Of a stretch of DNA of 64,000 nt, positions 50,884 through 60,355 are shown piece by piece (position 1 is the stretch's first letter; each line of letters begins with the position of its first letter). This stretch comes from Hymenobacter glacialis (GTDB lineage: Bacteria; Bacteroidota; Bacteroidia; Cytophagales; Hymenobacteraceae). A program made the translations under genes and the position numbers. A model generated the notes under the pieces. That model made no database searches. It worked only from the letters and a program-made list of their open reading frames with translations, and was not told where the DNA came from. The stretch covers positions 1-64,000 of the forward strand of contig NZ_MDZC01000068.1 in NCBI RefSeq assembly GCF_001816165.1, read 5' to 3'.

Positions 50884-50947
50884 CAGGAAGTTGGGCAACA
50901 TGGGCTGCTGCCGGCACTCAAGATTTTGGCGCTGGGAAAGGGCGGGC

Positions 50948-51658
50948 CTACTCCTCGGTTTCCGCCACGGAATCGGCCTGGGTGGTAGCTTCGTAGGTGT
51001 CGGCGTACTTGAAATCGTCCAGCCAGTTGGTGGAGCTCATCACGTCGAAGGTGATGGAGGTATTGGTCTTTTCCACCGTTTTCAATTCCCAGATTATCGA
51101 CTTGGCTTCCTCGAATTCGGTGCCGGCCAGGTGGGTTGAAAACAGCCGGTTAATCAGCGAGCTGTCGGGCAGGCCCTGGGCCAGCAGGCGCAGGAGCGGG
51201 GCTTCGGGCGCCTCGTCGAAAAGGACAAGGCCCTCGGCATTTTCCGGGGTGCATTTCACCTGGAACTCCACGGCCTGGGTGCGCGGGAAGGTGCCGTTGT
51301 AGGCCGTGTGCAGCAGCTGGGTGGCGTTGTAGAAGCCCTGGTGCAGCGGCAGCTCGGGGTTTTCTTCCCAAAGCTTTTCCGTCAGCATCTGGTGCGACAG
51401 GTTCTCGATTTGCCCGTCGTTCAGCTGCTCCGGAAATAGGTAGCCCAGCACAACTTCGGCGGCCTCACGCGGCTCCAAATCGGTGAACGACATCAGGCAC
51501 ATGTCTTTTAGCTCGGCTTCGCTAATGTCGTCCGGGTTTTCGTAGTTCATCTTCTTCAGCAGCTCTTTATAATCCGAGTTCTGCCAGGCACCGGGCAGCT
51601 CAGTTAAAGAGGTGAAGGACAAACGCTCAACGGTGAATTTATGCTCGGTGGTCGACAT
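50948..51658 (-). CDS. Protein of unknown function, acidic, 236 residues
   Basis: A soluble acidic protein with start MSTTEHKFTVERLSF at 51658. It has well-ordered segments: DYKELLKKMNYENPDDISE, CLMSFTDLEPREAAEVVLGYLF, HQGFYNATQLLHTAYNGTFPRT, LLRLLAQGLPDSSLINRLFST and a beta-rich end with KTNTSITFDVMSSTNWLDDF. Composition and codon use are those of a real gene, and a terminator follows. No family was recognised. There are no operon partners. Confidence 0.75.
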   Translation of the reverse strand: MSTTEHKFTVERLSFTSLTELPGAWQNSDYKELLKKMNYENPDDISEAELKDMCLMSFTDLEPREAAEVVLGYLFPEQLNDGQIENLSHQMLTEKLWEENPELPLHQGFYNATQLLHTAYNGTFPRTQAVEFQVKCTPENAEGLVLFDEAPEAPLLRLLAQGLPDSSLINRLFSTHLAGTEFEEAKSIIWELKTVEKTNTSITFDVMSSTNWLDDFKYADTYEATTQADSVAETEE

Positions 51659-52115
51659 ATTGATAAGTATCGGGATGAGGCGAGAGGCGGCGAATGGTGG
51701 CAGCCCCTGCAGCCGGGTTTACGGGCCCGGCCCGCAAACAACCGGAAAGCCTACGCAATAGCTGGTTTCTCAGTAGCGCTTGAGTCGCGGTTTTGGGGGG
51801 GCGTCGGCGGGGAGCAATACCGGTGGACGGGCCACCACGGTGCCAAAGTCGGGGCCCGCCCGCCAAAGCGGTTGCCTGCATCATCGCAATGCCCCGGAAC
51901 TTGCCGTTGCCCAATGATTTTTTCAACCTCAGAAAGGATTAAAAAAATGAACACCTGTAGCTGAACACCTGTAGCTGAACAGGGGGCTGTTGTTGAGGGT
52001 TGTTTTTTGAAACAAGTTATCTTTGATACCTCTTGGGTTCGTAGTCGAATTTGTTCGTATTGCCCAATCTGGCGGCTGAGGTGCTGGCCAATCCGCTACT
52101 CATTATTTTACGGCT
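51659..52115. other. Divergent intergenic region with a 14-bp tandem repeat
   Basis: No gene. TGAACACCTGTAGC is repeated twice, with a third partial copy, at 51948-51981, just upstream of the kinase promoter; this could be a regulator binding site or slipped DNA. Confidence 0.55.
51993..52025 (+). promoter_or_regulatory. Candidate promoter of the hybrid kinase
   Basis: TTG (51993-51995), a 22-base spacer and a perfect TATCTTTG (52018-52025). The leader would be about 85 bases. Confidence 0.5.
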
Positions 52116-55100
52116 ATGTCTGCTGTTACTACTAATTCCGCTGCCGAGTGGGCGGTGCAGGTTGCCTCGGAACGGGCCGGACGCGAGCAAGCTGAGGCTG
52201 CTCTGGCGGCCGCCCAGGCCGAAATTGCGATGCTTAAGCAGGAAGCGGCCGCCAGTGCCAGCCGCGCCCGGCAGCACCACACCCAGCTCACGGCCCTGGT
52301 GCAAAATCTGCGCGTGGGCTTTGTGCTGGTAGACTCCGCTGGCCAGATTCAATACGTCAATGAGCATTTTTGGAGCTTGTTTGGGCTGCCGCCAGTGGCC
52401 GGGCCGGCCGAGGGCCACGGCCCCATTCCCCTGGCTGCTGTCCACATCGACGATGCCTTCCGGGACCCGGCCACCTTCCGGGCCCGGGCGCTGGCGCTCC
52501 ACGCCGCCGGACAAACCGTGCTTCAGGAGGAGTTTGTATTGCGCAGCGGCCGGGTTGTAGAGCTCGATTACCTGGTGCTGGAAACCGAAGGCGCCGGCCG
52601 CTTGATATGCTACCGCGACGTGACTGAGCGCCACCAGCGCGACGCCGAGATTCAGACGCTGTCCTCCCTTCCGCAGCACAACCCCAACCCCATTTTGCGT
52701 CTCAGCCCGGCCGGCGAAGTGCTGTATGCCAATCTGGCCGCCCAGCCGCTGCTGCCCGCCCTGGCCGCCGATGCTCCCGCTGGCCTTTTGGCGCGGCTGC
52801 TGGCCATGGTGAGCGCGGTGCTGCGCACGCCCGAACAGCCGCCACAAGAGGTGGAGATAAATGGCCGGTACTACCTCCTCACCGGGGCGGCCATGCCAGA
52901 CCAGGCGTTTGTAACGCTGTACTTCACCAACATCACGGCGCGGCAGCAGGCCGAAGGGCTGCTGGCCGAACAGCGCGCTTTCTTTGATAGCCTGCTGGAG
53001 CAGGTGCCCACGGCCGTGGCCGTGTTCGACGCCGAGCACCGCTACCTGTTTCTGAACCCCGCGCTGGAGCCCAACGCCACCACCCGGGCCTGGATGGTGG
53101 GCAAGACCAGCATCGAGACCTGCGTCTACCGCAAGCGCCCGGAGGCCGTGGCCCAGCGCCGTGCCGCGGCCTTTGCCGAAGCCGTGCGCGAACAGCGGGA
53201 CGTGTCGTGGGAGGAAACATGGCCAAGCTCTCAGGGCCGGCAGCACTGGTGGCTGCGCTACCGACCCGTGGTGGCGGCCAATGGCGAGCAGCTGGTGCTG
53301 TGCTCGGGCGTAGACATCACGGAGCGGAAAATGGCCGAGGAGAAGGTGGCCGAGCAGCAGGAGTTCTACGAGTCCGTGCTGAACCTGCTGCCGGTGGATG
53401 TGGCCGTGTTCGACGCCCAGCACCGTTTTCTGTTCGTCAACCCATCGGCGGTGTCGGACGCGGCTTTGCGCCAGCAGATTACCGGCCTCACCAGTGCCGA
53501 GTACTTTGCCATTCGCAAAGACAAGCTCCCTGCCAGCCTGGCCAAGGAGCGGGAGCAGTACTTTGAGCTGGCCACCCGCACCCGCACCGACGTGACGTGG
53601 GAAGAAATGCGCACCGACCGCAATCAGCAACCCCAGTTGATGCTCCGCTATTTCCGGCCGGTATATGACGCCAGCGGCGCCCTGCGGCTGATGGTGGGCG
53701 CCGGCATTGACATCACGGCTCGCTACACGGCCGAAAAGCTGCAGCATCAGGTGCAGGAGATGCTGCAGATGCAGCAAACATTTGTGCGCCACATTATCAA
53801 CACCCTGCCCAACGCGCTGTACATGGTGGCCCCCGACGACAGCGTCACCTTCTCCAACCACGCCTATGATGTCATCTCGGCCCAGTACCAGCGCCGGCAC
53901 GTGGCTGAGGTGCCAGTTGCTGTGGCGGAAGAAATGAAGCAGCTCCGGGACATGAACGAGCTGGTGCGCAGCACCCGCCAGGCCCAGACCCGGGAACTGA
54001 CGTTCACGCATGACGAGGGCGAGGTACTGCATTTCCAGGTGCACAAGCGGCCCATGGAGCGCCCCGATGGCCAGATGGACATTCTTACGGTGAGCACCGA
54101 CATCAGCGACACCAAGCGCGCGCGGCAGGCACTGGAGCGCCGCGAGAAGCAATACCACGACCTGGTTTATTATTCGCAGGCCCTCATTTGCACCCACGAC
54201 CTGCAGGGCACGCTGCTGTCGGTGAATCCCGCCATTGAGCGCCTGCTGGGCATTCCGGCCGCCCAGCTGGTGGGCAAGAACCTGAGTGAAGCGCTGCCGC
54301 CCAAGCACCGGGCTGCCCTCAAAGCTTATTTTGAAGGCGAAAACCCCTTAAAGACCGAAGACCAAATCATTGAGGTGCAAACCCGGGAGGGCGAGCTGCG
54401 CTACCTGCGCTACTACACCTACCAGGTGGCGCAGGAAGGGCACGCGCCCTACGTGCTGGCCTCGGGCTACGACGTGACGCCGGCCATTATGGCCGAGCGG
54501 GCCCTGCGGCTAGCCAAACAGGAGGCCGAAGAAAATGCCTTGGCCAAAGAAGCCTTCCTAGCCCGCATGAGCCACGAAATCCGTACGCCGCTGAACGGGG
54601 TGCTGGGCATGGCCGGGCTCCTGCAAAAAACCTCGCTCACCGCCCCGCAGCGCGAGTACCTCACCACCATGCAGCACGCGGGCCAGCACTTGCTGGCCTT
54701 GCTCAACGACGTGCTGGACATGGCTAAAATCACCACCCACCACCACCACGTGCTCAACCACGCCCCCTTCGACCTGGGGGTGGCCCTGCACGGTGCCGGG
54801 CAAACGGTGGCGGCCCTGTTGGCGCAGAAGGGCCTGGCCCTAACGGTTGAGCCGCTGCCCGCGGCCATGCCGCGGGTACTCGGCGATGCCTACCGGCTGC
54901 ACCAGGTGTTGCTCAACCTGCTCTCAAACGCCATCAAATTCACCGACTACGGCCACGTGCGGCTGGGGGCTGAAGTCCTCGAGGACACCCCGCAGGCCCT
55001 AAGACTGCGGTTTTACGTGGAAGATACCGGCATCGGCATCTCACCCGAAGAGCAAGTACACATCTTCGAGGCCTTCGCCCAAGCCAGTGCCGATACCAGC

Positions 55101-55670
55101 CTGCGGTACGGCGGCACGGGCCTGGGCCTCACCATCAGCCGCCAGCTGGTGGAGCAAATGGGCGGCGCGTTGCAGCTAAGCAGCGTGCCCGGTGAGGGCA
55201 CTACCTTTTCGTTTCAGCTGGTACTGCCCCGCGCCCCCGATACCGCCGGGGACCACGTCCCCGCGGCGCCCACTGCCGGCTTCGAAGCCCTGCAGGGCCT
55301 GCGCGTGCTGCTGGCCGAGGACAACCTGGTGAACCAGCGCATTGCCGTGGCCGTGCTGGAGTACTGGGGCGTGCACGTGCACGCCGTTGACAACGGCTCC
55401 GATGCCCTGGCCCAACTCCAGGAACACGTCTACGACGCGGCCATTCTCGATATCCGGATGCCGGGCCTGAGCGGCGTGCAGGTGACCACGGCCATCCGGC
55501 TGCACCCCGCCGCCAAGCTGGCCAATATCCCCATTATTGCCCTCACGGCCAATGCTTTTGAAGCCGACCGCGCCGCTTACCTGGCCGCGGGCATGAACGC
55601 CTGCCTCACCAAGCCCTACGACGAGGCCGCCCTCTGCCAACTGCTGCTCGACCTCACGGCCGCTAAGTAG
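52116..55670 (+). CDS. Hybrid multi-PAS sensor histidine kinase with C-terminal receiver
   Basis: A soluble signalling protein of 1,184 residues. The N-terminal coiled coil (EQAEAALAAAQAEIAMLKQEAA, cut short here) is followed by about six PAS domains, the last near residues 680-790 (YYSQALICTHDLQGTLLSVN). HisKA has His820 in ARMSHEIRTPLNGVLGMAG. The HATPase shows LLNLLSNAIKFTD, VEDTGIGISPEEQ and GGTGLGLTISRQL. A receiver domain ends it, with acidic AEDN, acceptor Asp1112 in ILDIRMPGLSG, Thr in ALTANAF and Lys in LTKPYDE. There is no DNA-binding part, so phosphate may pass to an Hpt protein encoded elsewhere. A promoter and a small tandem repeat lie upstream. Confidence 0.95.
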   Translation: MSAVTTNSAAEWAVQVASERAGREQAEAALAAAQAEIAMLKQEAAASASRARQHHTQLTALVQNLRVGFVLVDSAGQIQYVNEHFWSLFGLPPVAGPAEGHGPIPLAAVHIDDAFRDPATFRARALALHAAGQTVLQEEFVLRSGRVVELDYLVLETEGAGRLICYRDVTERHQRDAEIQTLSSLPQHNPNPILRLSPAGEVLYANLAAQPLLPALAADAPAGLLARLLAMVSAVLRTPEQPPQEVEINGRYYLLTGAAMPDQAFVTLYFTNITARQQAEGLLAEQRAFFDSLLEQVPTAVAVFDAEHRYLFLNPALEPNATTRAWMVGKTSIETCVYRKRPEAVAQRRAAAFAEAVREQRDVSWEETWPSSQGRQHWWLRYRPVVAANGEQLVLCSGVDITERKMAEEKVAEQQEFYESVLNLLPVDVAVFDAQHRFLFVNPSAVSDAALRQQITGLTSAEYFAIRKDKLPASLAKEREQYFELATRTRTDVTWEEMRTDRNQQPQLMLRYFRPVYDASGALRLMVGAGIDITARYTAEKLQHQVQEMLQMQQTFVRHIINTLPNALYMVAPDDSVTFSNHAYDVISAQYQRRHVAEVPVAVAEEMKQLRDMNELVRSTRQAQTRELTFTHDEGEVLHFQVHKRPMERPDGQMDILTVSTDISDTKRARQALERREKQYHDLVYYSQALICTHDLQGTLLSVNPAIERLLGIPAAQLVGKNLSEALPPKHRAALKAYFEGENPLKTEDQIIEVQTREGELRYLRYYTYQVAQEGHAPYVLASGYDVTPAIMAERALRLAKQEAEENALAKEAFLARMSHEIRTPLNGVLGMAGLLQKTSLTAPQREYLTTMQHAGQHLLALLNDVLDMAKITTHHHHVLNHAPFDLGVALHGAGQTVAALLAQKGLALTVEPLPAAMPRVLGDAYRLHQVLLNLLSNAIKFTDYGHVRLGAEVLEDTPQALRLRFYVEDTGIGISPEEQVHIFEAFAQASADTSLRYGGTGLGLTISRQLVEQMGGALQLSSVPGEGTTFSFQLVLPRAPDTAGDHVPAAPTAGFEALQGLRVLLAEDNLVNQRIAVAVLEYWGVHVHAVDNGSDALAQLQEHVYDAAILDIRMPGLSGVQVTTAIRLHPAAKLANIPIIALTANAFEADRAAYLAAGMNACLTKPYDEAALCQLLLDLTAAK

Positions 55671-55741
55671 TCTTGAAGCAGCAATCGCAACGCATTCAGC
55701 CCGACGTTCTAAAATCAGTGTGCCTGCTCCTGCACTGGTCC

Positions 55742-56698
55742 TTAAGAAACCGGCGCGGGCCGGGGCATGGTGCGCAGCAGCCACTGGAATAGCTTTTCGA
55801 CATCAGCGGTGTGAAACAGCTCGGTGCCGGAGTTCATGGTAGCAGCCGAGCCGCAGGCCACGCCCAGGCGCACGGCTTCGCGCATGGGCCGGCCTTGGCA
55901 GAGCGCGAACACCATGCCGGCCACCATGCTGTCGCCGGCGCCCACGGTGCTGCGCTTGCGCACGGCGGGCGCCGGGATGTACTCTTCCTCGTCGCGCGTG
56001 ACCAGGCAGGCGCCGTTGGGGCCCAGCGACACCACTACGATTTCGCATTTGCCCTGCGCGATAATGGAGCGGGCGGCATCGGCCGCCGACTCACTGTCCA
56101 GGGTTTCTACGCCGGCCAGCTTGCTGAGCTCACCCAGGTTGGGCTTCAGCAGGTACACGCCTTCGTTCACGGCCGCCTGCAGGGCGTCGCCGGAGGTATC
56201 CACTATCAGTTTGGCCCCGGCCTGGCGAGCCCAACGGGCAATGTTGCCCATGAACTCGGGTGGCATGCCCTGGGGCAGGCTGCCGCTGGCCACCAGCACA
56301 TCGGGCCGGGCCGGGAGGGCGTCGAGCGTGGCCAGCACCTGCGCCTGCTCGGTGGCGGTGAGCGTGGTGCCGGGCATACCAAAGCGGAACTGCTGGTTGT
56401 TGGAGGCGTCGACTACAATGAAGTTTTCGCGCGTCCAGGCCGCCGTGGGCACGGTCTGGTAGGCAATGCCTTCCTGGCTTATGAGCTGCTGGAGCACCTC
56501 GCCGGGCGGGCCGCCGGCCACGAAAATGGCCTGGGCATCGAGGCCCAGCCGTTTGAGGGCACGGGCCACGTTGATGCCGCCGCCGCCGGGCTCAATTTTG
56601 GGCGGGTCGCAGCGCAGCTTTTGCTCGGGCACCAGCTTGGGCACGGCCGTGCTTTTGTCGATGGCCGGGTTGAGGGTGAGGGTGACGACGTTATTCAT
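55742..56698 (-). CDS. PfkB-family 1-phosphofructokinase / 6-phosphofructokinase II-like
   Basis: A cytoplasmic ribokinase-fold sugar kinase of 318 residues. MNNVVTLTLNPAIDKSTAVP is the hallmark start of the phosphofructokinase group (FruK, LacC, PfkB). KIEPGGGGINVARALKRLG is the PfkB signature 1, and STVGAGDSMVAGMVFAL near residue 252 is signature 2 with the catalytic Asp. Fructose 6-phosphate, fructose 1-phosphate or tagatose 6-phosphate are possible substrates; the LPQGMPPEFM region resembles PfkB of E. coli. It follows the pullulanase gene on the same strand (63-base gap), so starch breakdown and entry into glycolysis appear to be linked. Confidence 0.92.
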   Translation of the reverse strand: MNNVVTLTLNPAIDKSTAVPKLVPEQKLRCDPPKIEPGGGGINVARALKRLGLDAQAIFVAGGPPGEVLQQLISQEGIAYQTVPTAAWTRENFIVVDASNNQQFRFGMPGTTLTATEQAQVLATLDALPARPDVLVASGSLPQGMPPEFMGNIARWARQAGAKLIVDTSGDALQAAVNEGVYLLKPNLGELSKLAGVETLDSESAADAARSIIAQGKCEIVVVSLGPNGACLVTRDEEEYIPAPAVRKRSTVGAGDSMVAGMVFALCQGRPMREAVRLGVACGSAATMNSGTELFHTADVEKLFQWLLRTMPRPAPVS

Positions 56699-56761
56699 GC
56701 GGAGGGGAAAGGGGGTCGATGGTTAAACGCAAAGGCGGGCGGGGTATGCCGGTGGGGCGGC

Positions 56762-58759
56762 CTATATCTTCACCAGAACAAGGGCCGATGTGCCCGCGAC
56801 CTGCACGCCGCTGGTTACTTCAAGCACATCAAGGCCCTCTTCGTTTACCTGGTCGCCGCGCAGCACCACCTTGTAGGTGCCCCGCGGCAGGGCCACGCTG
56901 TCGGCCGAGGCCTTGCCGTTGAAAATCACCACAATGTTCTGCCAGGCGTCGCCGCCGGCGTGGTCTTTCAGCTGGTAGGCAATGACGCCGGCGTGGGTGT
57001 TGGGCAGGAACTCCAGGTGCTGCTGGACCAGTTCGGTGGTGGGCAGGCGGAAAGCGGGGTGGGCGCGCCGCATGGCAATGAGCCGGCGGTAGAAATTATA
57101 CACCGCCGGGTACTTGGCCTTGCGGCCCCAGTCCAGCTGATTCACGCTGTCGGGCAGGTTGTAGGAGTTGTGCGAGCCGCCCTTGGTGCGCAAAAATTCA
57201 TCGCCGACGGGCAAAAACGGGATGCCCTGCGACGTGAACACAATGGCGTTGCTGAGCAGGTCCATCTTGGTGCGCTGGGCTTCCGTGGCGCCGGGGTTGG
57301 CCACGGCAAGCTTGTCCCAGAGCACGAGGTCGTCGTGGCAGGCCACGTAGTTGATGGCCTGCGCGGGCGACTCTGCCCAGGGCGCCTTCGAGTAGTTCAC
57401 CAGGCTGTAGTCTACCTGCGGGTGCTGGGTGGCGGCCACAATGCCAAATTTCACGCTCTCCTCCAGGCCGGGCCGCCCGCTGGCAAAGCCGGGCTCGGTC
57501 TGGCGGGCGTAGTGGCCCTTCACGCCGTCGCGCAGCTCGTCGCCGAACGCGGCAATGCGCGGGAGCCGGGCCACGTTGGCTTTCACGGCGCGGCGGGCTT
57601 CGGGCAGGGGGGAGGGGCCGGCAGTCCAGCCTTCGCCGTACATCAGTATGCTGTGGTCCTGCTGGTCGAGGGCCACGCGCACGGCGCGCATGGTCTCAAT
57701 GTCCAGTACGCCCATCAGGTCGAAGCGGAAGCCGTCGGCGTGGTATTCGCGGGCCCAGTACGCCACCGATTCCACAATGAGTTTGCGCACCATGGGGCGC
57801 TCCGAAGCTATTTCGTTGCCGCAGGCGGTGGCGTTGCTCAGGGTGCCATCGGGGTTGTGGCGGTAGTAGTAGCCGGGCACCAGCTGCTCAAAAGAGCTGC
57901 GGGCAGCGTTGGCAGTGTGGTTGTACACCACATCCAGCACCACGCGCAGGCCCTGGCCGTGCAGATTTTCCACCATCTGCTTAAACTCGCTGATGCGAAC
58001 GCGGGGGTTGGCAGCGTCGGTGGCGTAGGTGCCTTCGGGCACGGAGTAGTGCAGCGGGTCGTAGCCCCAGTTGTAGCGGCTGGCGCGGTCGGGGGCGGCT
58101 TCGTCGATGCTCGCGAAGTCGTTGGTGGGCAGCAGGTGCACGTGGGTCAGGCCCAGCTCCACCAGGTGCTCCAGGCCCGTGGTGACGCCCTCCGGGCCCC
58201 GGGTGCCCAGCTGGGCCAGGCCCAGGAACTTGCCCTTTTCCCGAATGCCCGACTGCGGGTGCATGCTCAGGTCGCGCAGGTGCACTTCGCCAATCACCAC
58301 GTCGGTGGCTTGCTTCAGGGCCGGGCGCAGGTCGTCGGCCCAGCCGGGGGGCGCCACCAGGGCGGGGTTGAGTACGGCGCCGCGCTGGCCGTTGCGGCCC
58401 ACGGCGTGGGCGTAGGGGTCGGCTACTTCGGCCATTTGCTTCCCGGCAATGGTGGCCTGCACGGTGTAGAAGCCGGTGGTGCCGGCGGGCAGGGCGTAGG
58501 TCCAGGTGCCCCCTTCGGCTTTGGTCATGGGGTACTCGGCGCGGGCCGGGCCGCCGGTGCCGCCGGCGTAGAGGCGTAGCCGCAGGGCTTCGGCGGTGGG
58601 GGCCCACACGCGCAGGGTGGCCTGGGTGCTGCGCCACGTCAGGCCCAGGTCGGGGCCCAGGTAGGTGGGGTACTTGCTGAAGTCGGGGAGGGGCGGAAGG
58701 GCTGAAACGGCGGTAGTGGCAGACAGAAGCACGAGCAGCAGCAGGAAGGAGCGAATCAT
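56762..58759 (-). CDS. pulA: Type I pullulanase (GH13)
   Basis: An exported starch-debranching enzyme of 665 residues; it cuts alpha-1,6 bonds of pullulan, glycogen or amylopectin. The ATG at 58759 begins the signal peptide IRSFLLLLVLLSATTAVSA. A CBM48-like beta domain (TLRVWAPTAEALRLRLY) comes first. The type I pullulanase motif YNWGYDP follows near residue 247. The GH13 residues are VVYNHT, Asp347 in GFRFDLMG, Glu376 in LMYGEGWTAG and YVACHDD. The C-terminal sandwich ends ALVLVKI. It is the first gene of an operon with the PfkB kinase. No SusC/SusD genes are near. Confidence 0.94.
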   Translation of the reverse strand: MIRSFLLLLVLLSATTAVSALPPLPDFSKYPTYLGPDLGLTWRSTQATLRVWAPTAEALRLRLYAGGTGGPARAEYPMTKAEGGTWTYALPAGTTGFYTVQATIAGKQMAEVADPYAHAVGRNGQRGAVLNPALVAPPGWADDLRPALKQATDVVIGEVHLRDLSMHPQSGIREKGKFLGLAQLGTRGPEGVTTGLEHLVELGLTHVHLLPTNDFASIDEAAPDRASRYNWGYDPLHYSVPEGTYATDAANPRVRISEFKQMVENLHGQGLRVVLDVVYNHTANAARSSFEQLVPGYYYRHNPDGTLSNATACGNEIASERPMVRKLIVESVAYWAREYHADGFRFDLMGVLDIETMRAVRVALDQQDHSILMYGEGWTAGPSPLPEARRAVKANVARLPRIAAFGDELRDGVKGHYARQTEPGFASGRPGLEESVKFGIVAATQHPQVDYSLVNYSKAPWAESPAQAINYVACHDDLVLWDKLAVANPGATEAQRTKMDLLSNAIVFTSQGIPFLPVGDEFLRTKGGSHNSYNLPDSVNQLDWGRKAKYPAVYNFYRRLIAMRRAHPAFRLPTTELVQQHLEFLPNTHAGVIAYQLKDHAGGDAWQNIVVIFNGKASADSVALPRGTYKVVLRGDQVNEEGLDVLEVTSGVQVAGTSALVLVKI

Positions 58760-58983
58760 GCCGCAAGTTCGGCAGGCCGGGCGCAAAGTCGGCTTGGGTA
58801 GGGGACGGCTCTGCACAGCAACCCAACAAATAGGGCTTCCAGCGGGCAGGTATCGTACAAGGGCTCAGCCACCCCAGCGGCCGCGTTGATTCCTCAGCAG
58901 AGAAGGGGAGTGAACAGCGCTGGCCCAACCGATGAAACCTTCCCCGCCGTCGATACAATCCCCCCTGCAGTCGGTTTGGGCCC

Positions 58984-59012
58984 TTGCCGGGGTCGGGCGC
59001 TAAGTAAATTTG
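58984..59012 (+). promoter_or_regulatory. Promoter of the LytS-like kinase
   Basis: TTG (58984-58986), an 18-base spacer and a perfect TAAATTTG (59005-59012). The start codon lies 19 bases later. Confidence 0.7.
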
Positions 59013-59030
59013 TTGCGTATCCTTTCTTCC

Positions 59031-60152
59031 ATGCCCTTGCCAACTCCCCGAAACTACCTCACGCTAGTCCTTCACGTCCTGGTGTGGGGATTATTCGGCC
59101 TCATCTTTTTGCTGTTTCAGCCGCTCACAGGCCGCCTCACGCTGCCCCCGGAATTCTGGGTGAAGCAGGGGCTCATGTTTGCCGTGTGGGTGGGCACGTT
59201 CTACCTCACGGCAAAAGTCACGGTGCCGCGCCTGCTGTTTAAAGGGCGAACGGGCTGGTTCATTCTGGCCCTGTGCGGCACCACGGTGGGCGTACTGCTG
59301 TTCAGCCGCGCGCTGGAGCAGGTTCTCGACCTGCCCGTACTTATCAACAAGGCTTTTGAGGCAGCGGCGGGCCGGCCCCGGCTGTTGCAGCAGCGCGGCC
59401 CGCGCTTCGATTCCATGGGCCTGCTCACCACCATGCTGGTGCTGGGCATCAGCACCTGCATCACGGTGGTGCAGAAGCTGCAGCGCGACGCCCAGCTTCG
59501 GCAGACGCTGGAACAGCAGCGCGTGACCTCCGAGCTGTCCATGCTCAAGGCCCAGATTAACCCGCACTTTTTCTTCAATACCCTCAACAACATCTACGCC
59601 CTCACGCTGCTCGACGGCGAGGAGGCGCGCTCGGCCATTCACCGGCTCTCGCGCATGATGCGCTACGTGCTCTACGACACCGCCCACGGCAGCACCCTGC
59701 TCAGCCAGGAAGTGGCCTTTGTACAGGACTACATCACCCTGATGCAGCTGCGGCTCAGCGACCGGGTGACCGTCACCTTCGAACGGCCCGAGCCCGTGCA
59801 CGACGTGCCCGTGGCGCCCATGCTGCTGCTGCCCTTTCTGGAAAATGCGTTTAAGCACGGGGTGGCCGCCACCCAGGCCAGCACCATTTACGTGGCCCTG
59901 CGCCAGCCCCAGTCCGATGTGCTGGAGCTGGAAGTGCGCAACACCCGCCTCTCGCTGCCCTCCACCGACTTGGCCGGCAGCAACGGCATCGGCCTGGCCA
60001 ACACCCGCCGCCGCCTGGATTTGCTCTACCCCGGCAAGTTCCGGCTCGACGTTAACGACCACACGCCCGCCAATGAGTTTCAGGTGCACTTGACGTTGAA
60101 CGTGGGCGAGAGCAGCTTGGTGTTTACCCCACGGGACCCCGTTGGGGCATGA
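59031..60152 (+). CDS. LytS/YehU-type membrane sensor histidine kinase
   Basis: A 373-residue inner-membrane kinase starting at ATG 59031 (MPLPTPRNYLTLVLHVLVWG); a TTG at 59010 overlaps the promoter and is not used. Four membrane helices fill residues 8-150 (LVWGLFGLIFLLFQPL, LMFAVWVGTFYL, WFILALCGTTVGVLLF, LLTTMLVLGISTCITVV). The His_kinase domain has the acceptor His179 in LKAQINPHFFFNTLNNIYAL, then the ATPase with LLLPFLENAFKHGV and GIGLANTRRRLDLLY. The last nine residues (TPRDPVGA and neighbours) are encoded by the left arm of a palindromic repeat, so the tail was acquired when the repeat arrived. Its partner regulator is the next gene. Confidence 0.95.
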   Translation: MPLPTPRNYLTLVLHVLVWGLFGLIFLLFQPLTGRLTLPPEFWVKQGLMFAVWVGTFYLTAKVTVPRLLFKGRTGWFILALCGTTVGVLLFSRALEQVLDLPVLINKAFEAAAGRPRLLQQRGPRFDSMGLLTTMLVLGISTCITVVQKLQRDAQLRQTLEQQRVTSELSMLKAQINPHFFFNTLNNIYALTLLDGEEARSAIHRLSRMMRYVLYDTAHGSTLLSQEVAFVQDYITLMQLRLSDRVTVTFERPEPVHDVPVAPMLLLPFLENAFKHGVAATQASTIYVALRQPQSDVLELEVRNTRLSLPSTDLAGSNGIGLANTRRRLDLLYPGKFRLDVNDHTPANEFQVHLTLNVGESSLVFTPRDPVGA

Positions 60153-60321
60153 CCCCCTCTCCAAAAAACAGGGGGCATCGGAGATGCTTTTGTGAGTTGA
60201 TGAGTGATATAAAAATAGGTAATACAGGTATTTATGCCTTGTGCTAAGATTGTCGTTTTCCCCAAGCCTATGCTTCCTTTTTTTGGGAGAGGGGGTCATG
60301 CCCCAACGGGGTCCCGTGGGG
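60127..60321. repeat. Long palindrome over the kinase stop codon and regulator leader
   Basis: Arms of about 42 bases (CCCCACGGGACCCCGTTGGG and on to CTCTCCAAAAAA; exact complement at 60279-60321 with one extra G) flank a 110-base AT-rich centre. The left arm covers the last codons and stop of the kinase gene. Confidence 0.92.
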
Positions 60322-60355
60322 TTGACGCCAGAATAATTTACTACATATACCGAGC

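Noticed and set aside
52017..54308. A 763-codon open frame on the minus strand inside the hybrid kinase
   Set aside because: Antisense shadow of the kinase; His/Gly/Leu-rich translation without domains.
55811..58579. A 922-codon open frame on the plus strand opposite pfkB and pulA
   Set aside because: It is the antisense shadow of two clear enzymes. Its translation is rich in G, H, A and V as expected for reverse-frame GC-rich DNA and has no motifs.
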